From Candidatus Melainabacteria bacterium RIFCSPHIGHO2_02_FULL_34_12 (lineage in GTDB: Bacteria; Cyanobacteriota; Vampirovibrionia; 2-02-FULL-35-15), in NCBI GenBank assembly GCA_001784555.1, contig MFRM01000017.1, positions 70,282 to 134,281 of the forward strand: a stretch of 64,000 nt of DNA. Reading direction: 5' to 3'. Positions 25,935-33,439 of this stretch are shown one piece after another. Both the position numbers and the translations under genes were made by a program. How positions within the stretch are numbered: position 1 is the stretch's first letter; every line of letters starts with the position of its first letter. The notes beneath the pieces were generated by a model. It worked only from the letters and a program-made list of their open reading frames with translations, did no database searches and was not told where the DNA came from.

Positions 25935-27458
25935 ATGATTTGGGTCAAAGATATTATCTCAATTCTCTATCCTGAACTTCTTGTTCTCTTAGCTTTAATA
26001 CTTGCAATATTTCTGTGTACAACAAAATTTAAGGATATTATCTGGGTTATATCTGTAATGTTTATGTTTACTGGTATTCTCCATATCATAAGGTATCAGT
26101 TAAATTTCAATTCTCCTGTACAAATACTAAATGGAGCTTTTATTGCAGATTCCCTAAGCACTTATTTTAGGTTAATTACACTAGTTACCGCAATATTCAT
26201 AGTACTTGCATCCGTAAAATACACTGAAGGCTTTTTCCACAAAAGTGAGTTTAATATTATTCTTCTTAGCTCAGTGCTTGGAATGATGATACTTGTAGGA
26301 GCTAATGATTTAATAACTTTATTTGTCGGGCTTGAAACACTTGGCTTAAGCTCTATTATGCTGGCTGGATATTCAAAATATGACCTGCGCAGTAATGAAG
26401 CATCACTAAAATATCTTCTAAATAGCGCAAGTGCATCAGCAATATTTTTATTTGGTTTATCAATAATTTATGGACTTACCGGTTCAACGCAGTTTTATGA
26501 AATCAAATACAAACTTCTCCAGCTAATTAATACCGAAACTTTAAATTACCCTATTATTGCTGTCACCTTAATTCTTATTATCAGTGGATTAGGATTTAAA
26601 CTTGCTAGTGTACCGTTTCATATGTGGTCACCTGATGTTTATGAAGGTGCACCTACTCCTGTAACAGCATTTTTAGCCACTGCATCTAAAGCAGCAGGAG
26701 TTGCAATAACTTTAAGAATATTATTTGTATTATTTGATTTTGCACAAAATATCTGGCAGCCTTTAATCCTTTTGCTCGCACTTTTATCAATGGTAGTAGG
26801 GAATTTAATTGCACTGGGTGAGATTATAAACAAATCATCCATAAAAAGGCTTATGGCTTATTCTTCCATAGCTCAAGTGGGTTACATACTTATGGGATTA
26901 GCTCTGGCAAAGCCCGATACAATTTCAGCAAGCTTATTTTATTTAACCATCTATCTTGTAATGAATATCTGTGCGTTTTTATGCATTATAGAATTTGGAA
27001 ACGAAGCAAACACAGATTCCATTTCTGATTATAGCGGGCTTATAAAAAAGAGACCTTGGCTTACATTTGCATTTGCAATTAGTTTATTTAATCTGGCAGG
27101 TTTACCGATTCCTCCAGCTGGGTTTATTGCAAAATTTATTTTATTTAAATCAGCATTTGAAGCTGGCTTACCTGGAATAATTATGGGCTCTATTGCTTTA
27201 ACAACCACTATAATTTCTGTATTTTATTACCTCTATATTGCAAAGCTAATGATAGTAAATGAACCTTCAGTTGCAGTTTTAAACATAGATTCTAATAAAG
27301 ACGCCACCGGGAAATCCAGAGAATTAAATGCAGCAATTACACTCGTAACAGCAACACTTATTTTTATAAGTATAATAAGTAACCCAATTTTACAAATTAC
27401 AAATAAAACCACTGAAAGTATTACAAACAGAAATCAATATTTAAGCCTTAAAAAGTAA
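25935..27458 (+). CDS. nuoN: NADH-quinone oxidoreductase subunit N (NuoN/NdhB)
   Basis: This is a proton-pumping membrane subunit of complex I with about 14 hydrophobic helices. Typical segments are FVGLETLGLSSIMLAGYSK, SNEASLKYLLNSASASAIFL, GLGFKLASVPFHMWSPDVYEG (TM helix with the conserved lysine), RLMAYSSIAQVGYILMGL and FNLAGLPIPPAGFIAKF. The 507 aa length fits NuoN and cyanobacterial NdhB. No other complex I gene is beside it; a detached ndhB is also the usual arrangement in Cyanobacteria. Flanked by unrelated genes, it has its own promoter. Confidence 0.92.
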   Translation: MIWVKDIISILYPELLVLLALILAIFLCTTKFKDIIWVISVMFMFTGILHIIRYQLNFNSPVQILNGAFIADSLSTYFRLITLVTAIFIVLASVKYTEGFFHKSEFNIILLSSVLGMMILVGANDLITLFVGLETLGLSSIMLAGYSKYDLRSNEASLKYLLNSASASAIFLFGLSIIYGLTGSTQFYEIKYKLLQLINTETLNYPIIAVTLILIISGLGFKLASVPFHMWSPDVYEGAPTPVTAFLATASKAAGVAITLRILFVLFDFAQNIWQPLILLLALLSMVVGNLIALGEIINKSSIKRLMAYSSIAQVGYILMGLALAKPDTISASLFYLTIYLVMNICAFLCIIEFGNEANTDSISDYSGLIKKRPWLTFAFAISLFNLAGLPIPPAGFIAKFILFKSAFEAGLPGIIMGSIALTTTIISVFYYLYIAKLMIVNEPSVAVLNIDSNKDATGKSRELNAAITLVTATLIFISIISNPILQITNKTTESITNRNQYLSLKK

Positions 27459-27551
27459 TAACGACGACCTTTAATATGCTTTTTGTAAAAATCTTAACAA
27501 CCTCTTAATTAAACAAATTTAGGATTGTTTATATAGGGGCGAAGAGAGAAC

Positions 27552-27845
27552 ATGGCATTAAAACTAGCAAGAATAGATCCACTAAATGCTTTAAGAGGTA
27601 TGAGAGGCATTACTAAAATGATGGCAACAAATGATCTAAACATAGCCAGAGTAGAAGCCGCTTCTCTAGATGCCGTTATGAGAGACCCATCGGCATCGAC
27701 AACATCAGGTGAATTAATTCTAGGAAAGACAATAACTTCAGTATTATTTAGATCGTTAATGGACATGATTGAACCACATATTAAAAGAACTTTAGAATTT
27801 TTAAAATTTATGAAAAGCATCAACAAATTATCTGCTTCTGCTTAA
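27552..27845 (+). CDS. small protein with a K-x-x-RI-x-PLN N-terminal motif (97 aa)
   Basis: I do not recognise this protein. It is basic, with no signal peptide, and has a C-terminal helical half (FRSLMDMIEPHIKRTLEFLKF). AAGAGAG lies a few bases before the ATG. Its first 20 residues share a pattern with the next small protein (KLARIDPLN...RGM against KINRIMPLN...RGI), so the two may be relatives, or share a targeting or interaction signal. They are 84 nt apart on the same strand. Confidence 0.6.
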   Translation: MALKLARIDPLNALRGMRGITKMMATNDLNIARVEAASLDAVMRDPSASTTSGELILGKTITSVLFRSLMDMIEPHIKRTLEFLKFMKSINKLSASA

Positions 27846-27929
27846 ATTAATCTTTTGCTTTACATACCATCTTTACAAAACCATAACGATGGAGATTTAG
27901 CATTTTAGATATAGAGTTCAGGAGGAATT

Positions 27930-28325
27930 ATGTCATTTAAAATAAACAGAATAATGCCACTAAATCAAGCTCAAAGCTTCAGAGGAATAAAAAACTCTAA
28001 TCAAGCTAAAGCTCAACCTGCTTTTTGCCCAGAAATACCAAATCATTTCTTAGATAAAGATTTAAATCCATCAAATCCAAGCTCATGGAGTAGTGCAATA
28101 TCCAATTTAATGTCAGATGCATTAGGTTCATTGTTTTGCCTGGAAGCTGAAAGCACAGGAGGTATCTTTGGAGATCCTGCATATAATCCTTACGAAAACA
28201 GACATAAAAGATTCATAGCAATGGCATTGCTTGGGAAAATGTACACTTTACTTCCACTAGTAAATTCAATGACAGAAGAAAATAAAAAAGCAAATAAAAT
28301 GGAAAATCTTGCTTTAGCTGCTTGA
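27930..28325 (+). CDS. small protein with a K-x-x-RI-x-PLN N-terminal motif (131 aa)
   Basis: I do not recognise this protein. A strong AGGAGG lies 5 nt before the ATG, so it is a real and probably well expressed gene. The N-terminus (KINRIMPLNQAQSFRGI) resembles that of the preceding 97-aa protein; the rest is not similar. Two cysteines and the segment GIFGDPAYNPYENRHKRF are the main features. Its stop is 2 nt from the end of the converging icd gene. Confidence 0.62.
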   Translation: MSFKINRIMPLNQAQSFRGIKNSNQAKAQPAFCPEIPNHFLDKDLNPSNPSSWSSAISNLMSDALGSLFCLEAESTGGIFGDPAYNPYENRHKRFIAMALLGKMYTLLPLVNSMTEENKKANKMENLALAA

Positions 28326-28327
28326 AG

Positions 28328-29554
28328 CTACTTCATATTCTCAATAATTGCATCAGCAAACTCGCTGGTTTTTAATAACATTGCACCCGTCATTTGTCTT
28401 TCAAGATCATAAGTAACTTTTTTTTGTTTTATAGTTTTAGCAATTGCCTCTAATATCAACTGTGATGCCTTCTCCCAGCCAAAGTAATCAAACATCATTA
28501 CTCCAGAAAGAATCATTGAACCAGGATTCACTTTATCCAGATTTGCATATTTTGGAGCAGTTCCATGGGTAGCTTCAAAAATTGCAATTTCATCCCCCAT
28601 ATTTGCTCCTGGTGCAATTCCAAGTCCGCCTACCTGAGCTGCACATGCATCAGACAGATAATCTCCGTTTAAATTCGTCGTGGCAATTATAGAATATTCT
28701 CCAGGCCTTATTAAAAGCTGCTGAAACATATTGTCAGCAATCCTATCTTTAAAAACAATTTTTCCTTCCGGTATTTTTCCATTATATTTTTCTCTTATGT
28801 CTTTTTCAGTAACTATATAATCTGGAAACTCTTTATCTGCAACTTCATAACCCCATTCACAAAATGCCCCTTCCGTATATTTCATTATATTTCCCTTGTG
28901 AACCAGAGTTACTGAAGGTTTTTTGTTCTTCATCGCATATTCGATAGCCTTACGTACGAGGCGCTTACTTCCAAATTCAGAGATTGGCTTAATGCCAACA
29001 CCAGAGCCTTCTCTAACGTCCTGCTTAAGTTCTTTTAAAAAAGCAATTAATTTTACTGCTTCATCTGAGCCAGGCTTAAATTCAATTCCACTATAAACAT
29101 CTTCGGTATTTTCTCTAAAAATAACCAGATCAACAAGTTCAGGATGTTTCGTAGGCGTAGGAACTCCTTCAAAATGTTTAATTGGGCGGACACAGGCATA
29201 TAAGTCAAAGATTTGTCTAAGTGCTACATTTAAACTTCGAATTCCACTGCCAGTCGGCGTAGTAAGAGGACCTTTTATTGCAACCTTATACTCCCTAATT
29301 TTCTCAAGAGTTTCAGCAGGTAACCAGCTTTTTGTAGAATTGTATGCTTTTTCACCAGCAAGAACTTCAAGCCAATTAATTTCTTTCTCACCTTTATAAA
29401 CAATTCTGATAGCTGCATCAAGAACTTTTCTTGCAGCTCTAGTTATGTCCGGACCTGTTCCATCCCCTTCAATAAAAGGAAGAATTACTTTATTTGGCAC
29501 TATAATTTTGCCATCTTTAAATGATATTTTTTGTGCTTCTGTTGTAGCTGTCAA
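28328..29554 (-). CDS. icd: isocitrate dehydrogenase (NADP+)
   Basis: It oxidatively decarboxylates isocitrate to 2-oxoglutarate in the TCA cycle. Family features are [11 protein letters not shown], the substrate and phosphorylation-site loop [23 protein letters not shown], the [12 protein letters not shown] segment, [14 protein letters not shown] and the NADP-binding [12 protein letters not shown]. Lys and Tyr after HGTAP indicate NADP specificity. The start is TTG at 29554, with AAGGATG about 5 nt upstream. The 408 aa length matches the E. coli-type homodimeric enzyme. It lies just downstream of tRNA-Gly, on the same strand. Confidence 0.94.
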   Translation of the reverse strand: MTATTEAQKISFKDGKIIVPNKVILPFIEGDGTGPDITRAARKVLDAAIRIVYKGEKEINWLEVLAGEKAYNSTKSWLPAETLEKIREYKVAIKGPLTTPTGSGIRSLNVALRQIFDLYACVRPIKHFEGVPTPTKHPELVDLVIFRENTEDVYSGIEFKPGSDEAVKLIAFLKELKQDVREGSGVGIKPISEFGSKRLVRKAIEYAMKNKKPSVTLVHKGNIMKYTEGAFCEWGYEVADKEFPDYIVTEKDIREKYNGKIPEGKIVFKDRIADNMFQQLLIRPGEYSIIATTNLNGDYLSDACAAQVGGLGIAPGANMGDEIAIFEATHGTAPKYANLDKVNPGSMILSGVMMFDYFGWEKASQLILEAIAKTIKQKKVTYDLERQMTGAMLLKTSEFADAIIENMK

Positions 29555-29578
29555 TTTTCATCCTTTATTCAAAACAAA

Positions 29579-29650
29579 AGCGGAAGACGGGGTTCGAACC
29601 CGCGACCTTCTCCTTGGCAAGGAGACATTCTACCACTGAACTACTTCCGC
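29579..29650 (-). tRNA. tRNA-Gly (GCC)
   Basis: On the minus strand a full cloverleaf folds: acceptor GCGGAAG/CTTCCGC, anticodon loop TTGCCAA (anticodon GCC), and T-loop GTTCGAACC. The discriminator base is T, CCA is not encoded, and TTTTGTTTT follows, which could end transcription. A double-hairpin repeat sits directly upstream. Confidence 0.95.
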
Positions 29651-29663
29651 GAAATTCTATAGC

Positions 29664-29741
29664 AGCTGGTTCTGCGGTGACATAGCTCCTCAAACCAGCT
29701 TTGCATAGACCGCTCGGTTTGCCAAATAAATTGGACAAACC
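29664..29741. repeat. double-hairpin repeat, copy 2
   Basis: Hairpin I: AGCTGGTT (29664-29671) pairs with AACCAGCT (29693-29700), with loop TGCGGTGACATAGCTCCTC. Hairpin II: GGTTTGCCAA (29716-29725) pairs with TTGG-A-CAAACC (29731-29741), with the same bulged A as copy 1. Stem differences from copy 1 are compensatory: GGCT/AGCC became GGTT/AACC, and CCGA/TCGG became CCAA/TTGG. Confidence 0.8.
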
Positions 29742-29805
29742 TCGCTTTATTAAATTGTATTTATTCAACCCCATTGATTTCTAAATATCAATGATAAATT
29801 TAACA

Positions 29806-29811
29806 TATTAT
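29806..29811 (+). promoter_or_regulatory. -10-like box before hslO
   Basis: TATTAT ends 8 nt before the hslO ATG and no ribosome-binding site is seen. It is one of several cases with this spacing in the window. Confidence 0.35.
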
Positions 29812-29819
29812 AAATTCTT

Positions 29820-30710
29820 ATGCCAGAGAGTGATTATTTAGTAAAAGCAGTTTCAAAAAATGGTGCGTTTAGGAGCATTGCTGTTTCCACGAGTAATCTT
29901 ACGGAAGAAGCACGGCAAAGACATAATTTATCACATACAGCTACAGTTGCTCTTGGAAGAACTTTGGCCTGTGGAATATTGCTGTGCAATACATTAAGAA
30001 AGCAAAAAGGACATCTTACTTTAAAAATAAAAGGAAACGGGCCGCTTGGAACTATTTTATGTGATGCAAGCAGTGAAGGTACCATAAGAGGTTATGTTGA
30101 AAATCCACAGATTGAATGTTTTGACAATAAAGGACTGGTGGATATCGACAAGGCAGTAGGAAAAACCGGCTATATTCATGTAATTTATGACACAGGCAAA
30201 AGTATTCCATATCAGGGCTCTGTTGAACTTATTTCCGGTGAAATTGCTAAAGATGTTGTAAATTATTTGGCAACATCTGAACAAATTCCTTCTTATATAT
30301 CATGTGGAGTTTACCTTGAACCAACTAGCGGGAAAGTCATGCAGGCTGGTGGAATCTTTATTCAAGCTCTACCAGGTGCAAAAGAAGATGACCTTAAAAT
30401 TGTTGAAGAAACTATTTCAAAATTAGATCCGTTTTCTATTTTGCTCAGATCAGGATTAAACCTGGAACAAATAATAAAAAAAGCACTTGCTGACTTTAAA
30501 GTGGATATTCTAACCGAATATGAAGGGCTTTGTTTCCATTGTGGCTGTAGTCAAGGCAGATTTGAAAGTGCTATAGCATCCATTGGAAAATCTGAAATTA
30601 AAAAGATTATTGAAACGACTGGTTATGTAGAAGGCAGATGCCAATTTTGTAATAATGTTTATCTAGTGAAAAAAGAAGAGCTTGAAAGACTTCTTAATAG
30701 CCCTCAATAA
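29820..30710 (+). CDS. hslO: redox-regulated chaperone Hsp33
   Basis: This cytoplasmic holdase is activated by oxidation. The N-terminal domain shows ARQRHNLSHTATVALGRTLA and the LTLKIKGNGPLGTILCDASSEG signature. The C-terminal zinc redox switch is intact, with FHCGCSQGRF and CQFCNNVY (CxC plus CxxC, near residues 240 and 275). The 296 aa length is standard. Its end overlaps the convergent exported-protein gene by 17 nt. Confidence 0.95.
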   Translation: MPESDYLVKAVSKNGAFRSIAVSTSNLTEEARQRHNLSHTATVALGRTLACGILLCNTLRKQKGHLTLKIKGNGPLGTILCDASSEGTIRGYVENPQIECFDNKGLVDIDKAVGKTGYIHVIYDTGKSIPYQGSVELISGEIAKDVVNYLATSEQIPSYISCGVYLEPTSGKVMQAGGIFIQALPGAKEDDLKIVEETISKLDPFSILLRSGLNLEQIIKKALADFKVDILTEYEGLCFHCGCSQGRFESAIASIGKSEIKKIIETTGYVEGRCQFCNNVYLVKKEELERLLNSPQ

Positions 30711-31476
30711 CAGGCTGAAACATGTAATCCCTGGGCTGAGTTCTTGCATCCTGATATTCTGCCTGATCAAATTTTGCATCTGCATATTGTGCTGCAGCTC
30801 CAATAGCAATTGGGACATTAGGCAATAAAAGATTTGGAAATATTTGTCTTTGTTCTATAGTAGCAAAGTGTTGGAAATATCCAGGATATTGAAATGGCGT
30901 TAAGCCAGTAAATGTTGCAAGTTTTAATAAAAATCTCCCGAAAGTTCTTCCTCTTGGAGGTGGTGTATATCCTAATCCGCCATGTGCAACGCTTCCAGTA
31001 ACAGCACCTGGATAATAAAGATTTTCAAATATTGGATTTGCTTCTGTGGGTTGAATTATACTAGGCGGTACATTTCCAGCATTAACACTGACTTCAGGAC
31101 CCATAGTTGTATCAATGCCGCGAATTAATTGTCCTTCCGGAGAATATAAACCTACAAACCCACTTGGATGTTTAATTATTACTTGCGCAGGATTAACCTG
31201 AGAAGTTAAAGCTTTAAGATCAGATCTATAAGGAACACTAAAAAAATCAAAACCAGCAAGTGATGAAACTTCCCTGTAAGACAGTTCTGATTCACTTAAG
31301 CCTACAAGCAATACTACTGGATTATTAAAAGATGGAACCTTACTTGGATCAAGCTGAGTTTGTGCTTTAATCGCTAAAGATGTATCTTCTGAATATGAAG
31401 GCAATGAAAAATTAAGTGCCATAATACATAGAACTAATCCAAGAATATTTTTGATTTTTATATCTTTTATTTTCAT
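30694..31476 (-). CDS. exported hypothetical protein (260 aa)
   Basis: I do not recognise this protein. The N-terminus is a signal peptide (ILGLVLCIMALNFSLPSYS). The mature part is rich in Pro, Gly and aromatics (FQYPGYFQHFATIEQRQIFPNLLLPNVP) with no cysteines, so it is probably periplasmic or surface-located. Its start codon sits at the end of a 16-bp tandem repeat that duplicates the translation start region, and its 3' end overlaps hslO in antisense. Expression could change with repeat number. Confidence 0.65.
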   Translation of the reverse strand: MKIKDIKIKNILGLVLCIMALNFSLPSYSEDTSLAIKAQTQLDPSKVPSFNNPVVLLVGLSESELSYREVSSLAGFDFFSVPYRSDLKALTSQVNPAQVIIKHPSGFVGLYSPEGQLIRGIDTTMGPEVSVNAGNVPPSIIQPTEANPIFENLYYPGAVTGSVAHGGLGYTPPPRGRTFGRFLLKLATFTGLTPFQYPGYFQHFATIEQRQIFPNLLLPNVPIAIGAAAQYADAKFDQAEYQDARTQPRDYMFQPVIEGY

Positions 31477-31536
31477 TTTTACTCTTTTACATTTTTACTC
31501 TTTTACATTTTTACTCTTTTACATTTTTACTCTTAT
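31474..31536 (-). repeat. 16-bp tandem repeat duplicating a start-codon region
   Basis: Three full units and one partial unit of CATTTTTACTCTTTTA on the plus strand. Read on the coding strand, each unit is TAAAAGAGTAAAAATG. The last ATG is the real start; each earlier ATG is followed at once by TAA, giving start-stop mini-ORFs. Sixteen is not a multiple of three. Confidence 0.9.
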
Positions 31537-31657
31537 TTTGATAATAACGCAAAGAGAACCAATATCCCCTGGGCTTAAGAATAGACCTGATAGGTTATGA
31601 TAAGTTAAAATAGTAAAATCAAAATTGATAAATAAGAGATAACCCTAGGAAATATAA

Positions 31658-32434
31658 ATGAACTCATTTGATGAATTAGTAAAAACTGTGGCAAAGTTAA
31701 GATCCCCTGAGGGTTGCCCCTGGGACAAAGAACAAACTCATAAAACATTAAAAAGATACTTAATAGAAGAAACCTATGAAACCCTGGAAGCAATAGACAG
31801 TAATGATCCAAAAATGTTAATGGAAGAGCTGGGAGATGTTTTACTTCAGGTAATATTACATGCACAAATTGCTTCTGAAAAAAATGACTTTAACATTTCT
31901 GACGTATCTGATTCTATAAACAAAAAAATGATTAAAAGACATCCTCATGTATTTTCAAATACTGTTGTTAACTCTACTGAAGATGTCTTAAAAAATTGGG
32001 AAATTATAAAAAAAGAAGAAAAACCTCACAGAAAAGAGATTTTAGACGGAATACCTAATTCATTACCCGCACTTTTAAAAGCATTTAAAGTATCAAAAAA
32101 AACAGCTAAAGAAGGTTTTAACTGGAAAGAAGAAAAGGAAATCTGGGATACCTTTAATAAAGAAGTAAATGAGTTTAAAGAAGCAACAACATTAAAAGAT
32201 GATTCAAAAATTCAAGACGAACTTGGTGATTTGCTTTTTATGGTTGTAAATTTAGCCCGGTGGTACAAAACAGAACCAGAAGAAGCTTTAAGTAATAGCA
32301 TTAAGAAATTTGCACAGAGATATACCAGAGTTAAAGAATTAGTGGTAAATTCTAAGAAGAATTTAAATGAACTTTCGTCAGAAGAACTTAATACTCTCTG
32401 GGAAAAAGTCAAAAAGGAGAATAATCTTGAGTAA
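31658..32434 (+). CDS. mazG: nucleoside triphosphate pyrophosphohydrolase MazG
   Basis: It hydrolyses NTPs to NMPs and pyrophosphate in house-cleaning and stress control. Two MazG domains are visible: CPWDKEQTHKTLKRYLIEETYETLEAI with EELGDVLLQVILHAQ (EExxE...ExxD), and a second with EVNEFKEA and DELGDLLFMVVNLARWY. Length and layout match E. coli MazG. A CTAGGAAA site lies upstream of the ATG. The following phasin-like gene starts inside its last codons. Confidence 0.93.
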   Translation: MNSFDELVKTVAKLRSPEGCPWDKEQTHKTLKRYLIEETYETLEAIDSNDPKMLMEELGDVLLQVILHAQIASEKNDFNISDVSDSINKKMIKRHPHVFSNTVVNSTEDVLKNWEIIKKEEKPHRKEILDGIPNSLPALLKAFKVSKKTAKEGFNWKEEKEIWDTFNKEVNEFKEATTLKDDSKIQDELGDLLFMVVNLARWYKTEPEEALSNSIKKFAQRYTRVKELVVNSKKNLNELSSEELNTLWEKVKKENNLE

Positions 32435-32840
32435 AAATAATTCTAAAAGACCTGATAAGCTTGAGCTTATTCATAAAGCAATTATGGCAGGGATTGGTGC
32501 AACAACATCAAAAGAAAAAATAAGAAAAACTGCAATGGGAATATATGATGATATACAAAAAATCATCACAGGACTACTTAAAGATCTTGAGTCAAAAGGT
32601 AAATTAAAAGCAAAAGAAGCAAAAAGTCTATTAAAAGATCTTCAGAAAAAATCCGAAGTTGAAAAAATTAAAATTTACAAAAAACTTCAAAAAGAAGGAA
32701 AGAGCTTATTCAAATCTACCCGAAACATAGTTTTAACACCACTTTCAGCGCTTAAAGAAATCACAAGCTCATTAACCAAGTCAACCAACGGAAGAAAAAA
32801 AGCCTCAAAATCAAAAACAAAAAGAAAGAAAAAGAAGTAA
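32427..32840 (+). CDS. phasin-like, Lys-rich helical protein (137 aa)
   Basis: The start is TTG at 32427, overlapping the mazG stop, with AAGGAG 7 nt upstream; an in-frame ATG at 32367 lies deep inside mazG and is rejected. The protein is helical (AIMAGIGATTSKEKIRKTA, then KLKAKEAKSLLKDLQKK) with a tail that is almost only Lys, Arg and Ser. This resembles phasin/PHA-granule regulator proteins with histone-like tails, which may bind DNA. The match is by style and short motifs only. Confidence 0.6.
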   Translation: MSKNNSKRPDKLELIHKAIMAGIGATTSKEKIRKTAMGIYDDIQKIITGLLKDLESKGKLKAKEAKSLLKDLQKKSEVEKIKIYKKLQKEGKSLFKSTRNIVLTPLSALKEITSSLTKSTNGRKKASKSKTKRKKKK

Positions 32841-32845
32841 ATTAT

Positions 32846-33439
32846 TTACTTTTTATTTTCAGCAATAATTTTTTCAGCTACTGTCTTAATAGGAATCCGA
32901 TCATCCATTGAAATTTTTTGCAAATGATGCATTGCAGCTGGTTCGTCTATTGAATGGGATTTCATAATAATTCCCTTAGCTCTTTCAACAAGTTTTCTTA
33001 TTTCAAGTTTCTCTTTAAGATCAGATATATCCTGATGTAAGCCTTCCATTTCCTTAGCCCGGTGTTTAGCTGTTTCTATAGAAGCAATTAAATCCTGTGG
33101 CTTTACAGGTTTTGTAAGAAAAGAAAATGCACCCACATCACCAGCTTTTTGAATTAATTCCGGCTGATTATAAGCAGTTAAAATCACAGTAGGTATTCGC
33201 TTATTTAAGGCTATTTGAATCTCTTCAGCAGCTTCAAGTCCGTTTATATTTGGCATTTTAATATCAAGAACCATAAGATCCGGTACTGTTAATTTTGCCA
33301 GCTCAAGCGCATGATATCCGTCTTTTGCCTCAGCTACAACTTCATAGCCAGCTTCCTCAAGTATCTCTTTTATATCCTGTCGTATAAGAGCCTCATCGTC
33401 TGCAATTAATATTTTTGTTCTATTATTCTTTTCTTGCAT
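32846..33439 (-). CDS. response regulator with ANTAR RNA-binding domain
   Basis: The receiver domain (residues 8-125) has the acidic pair ADDEAL, the phospho-acceptor Asp in LMVLDIKMP, the Thr in ILTAYN and the Lys in FLTKPVKP. An ANTAR domain follows (about 140-195: DLKEKLEIRKLVERAKGIIMK..). ANTAR proteins bind paired RNA hairpins and prevent transcription termination. The gene overlaps the 3' end of the kinase gene by 17 nt, so the two form a system similar to PdtaS/PdtaR or EutW/EutV. Target RNAs are not known here. Confidence 0.92.
   Translation of the reverse strand: MQEKNNRTKILIADDEALIRQDIKEILEEAGYEVVAEAKDGYHALELAKLTVPDLMVLDIKMPNINGLEAAEEIQIALNKRIPTVILTAYNQPELIQKAGDVGAFSFLTKPVKPQDLIASIETAKHRAKEMEGLHQDISDLKEKLEIRKLVERAKGIIMKSHSIDEPAAMHHLQKISMDDRIPIKTVAEKIIAENKK

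Noticed and set aside
31474..31536. CRISPR-like array
   Set aside because: The 16-bp units are directly adjacent with no spacers and no cas genes are in the window; it is a simple tandem repeat.
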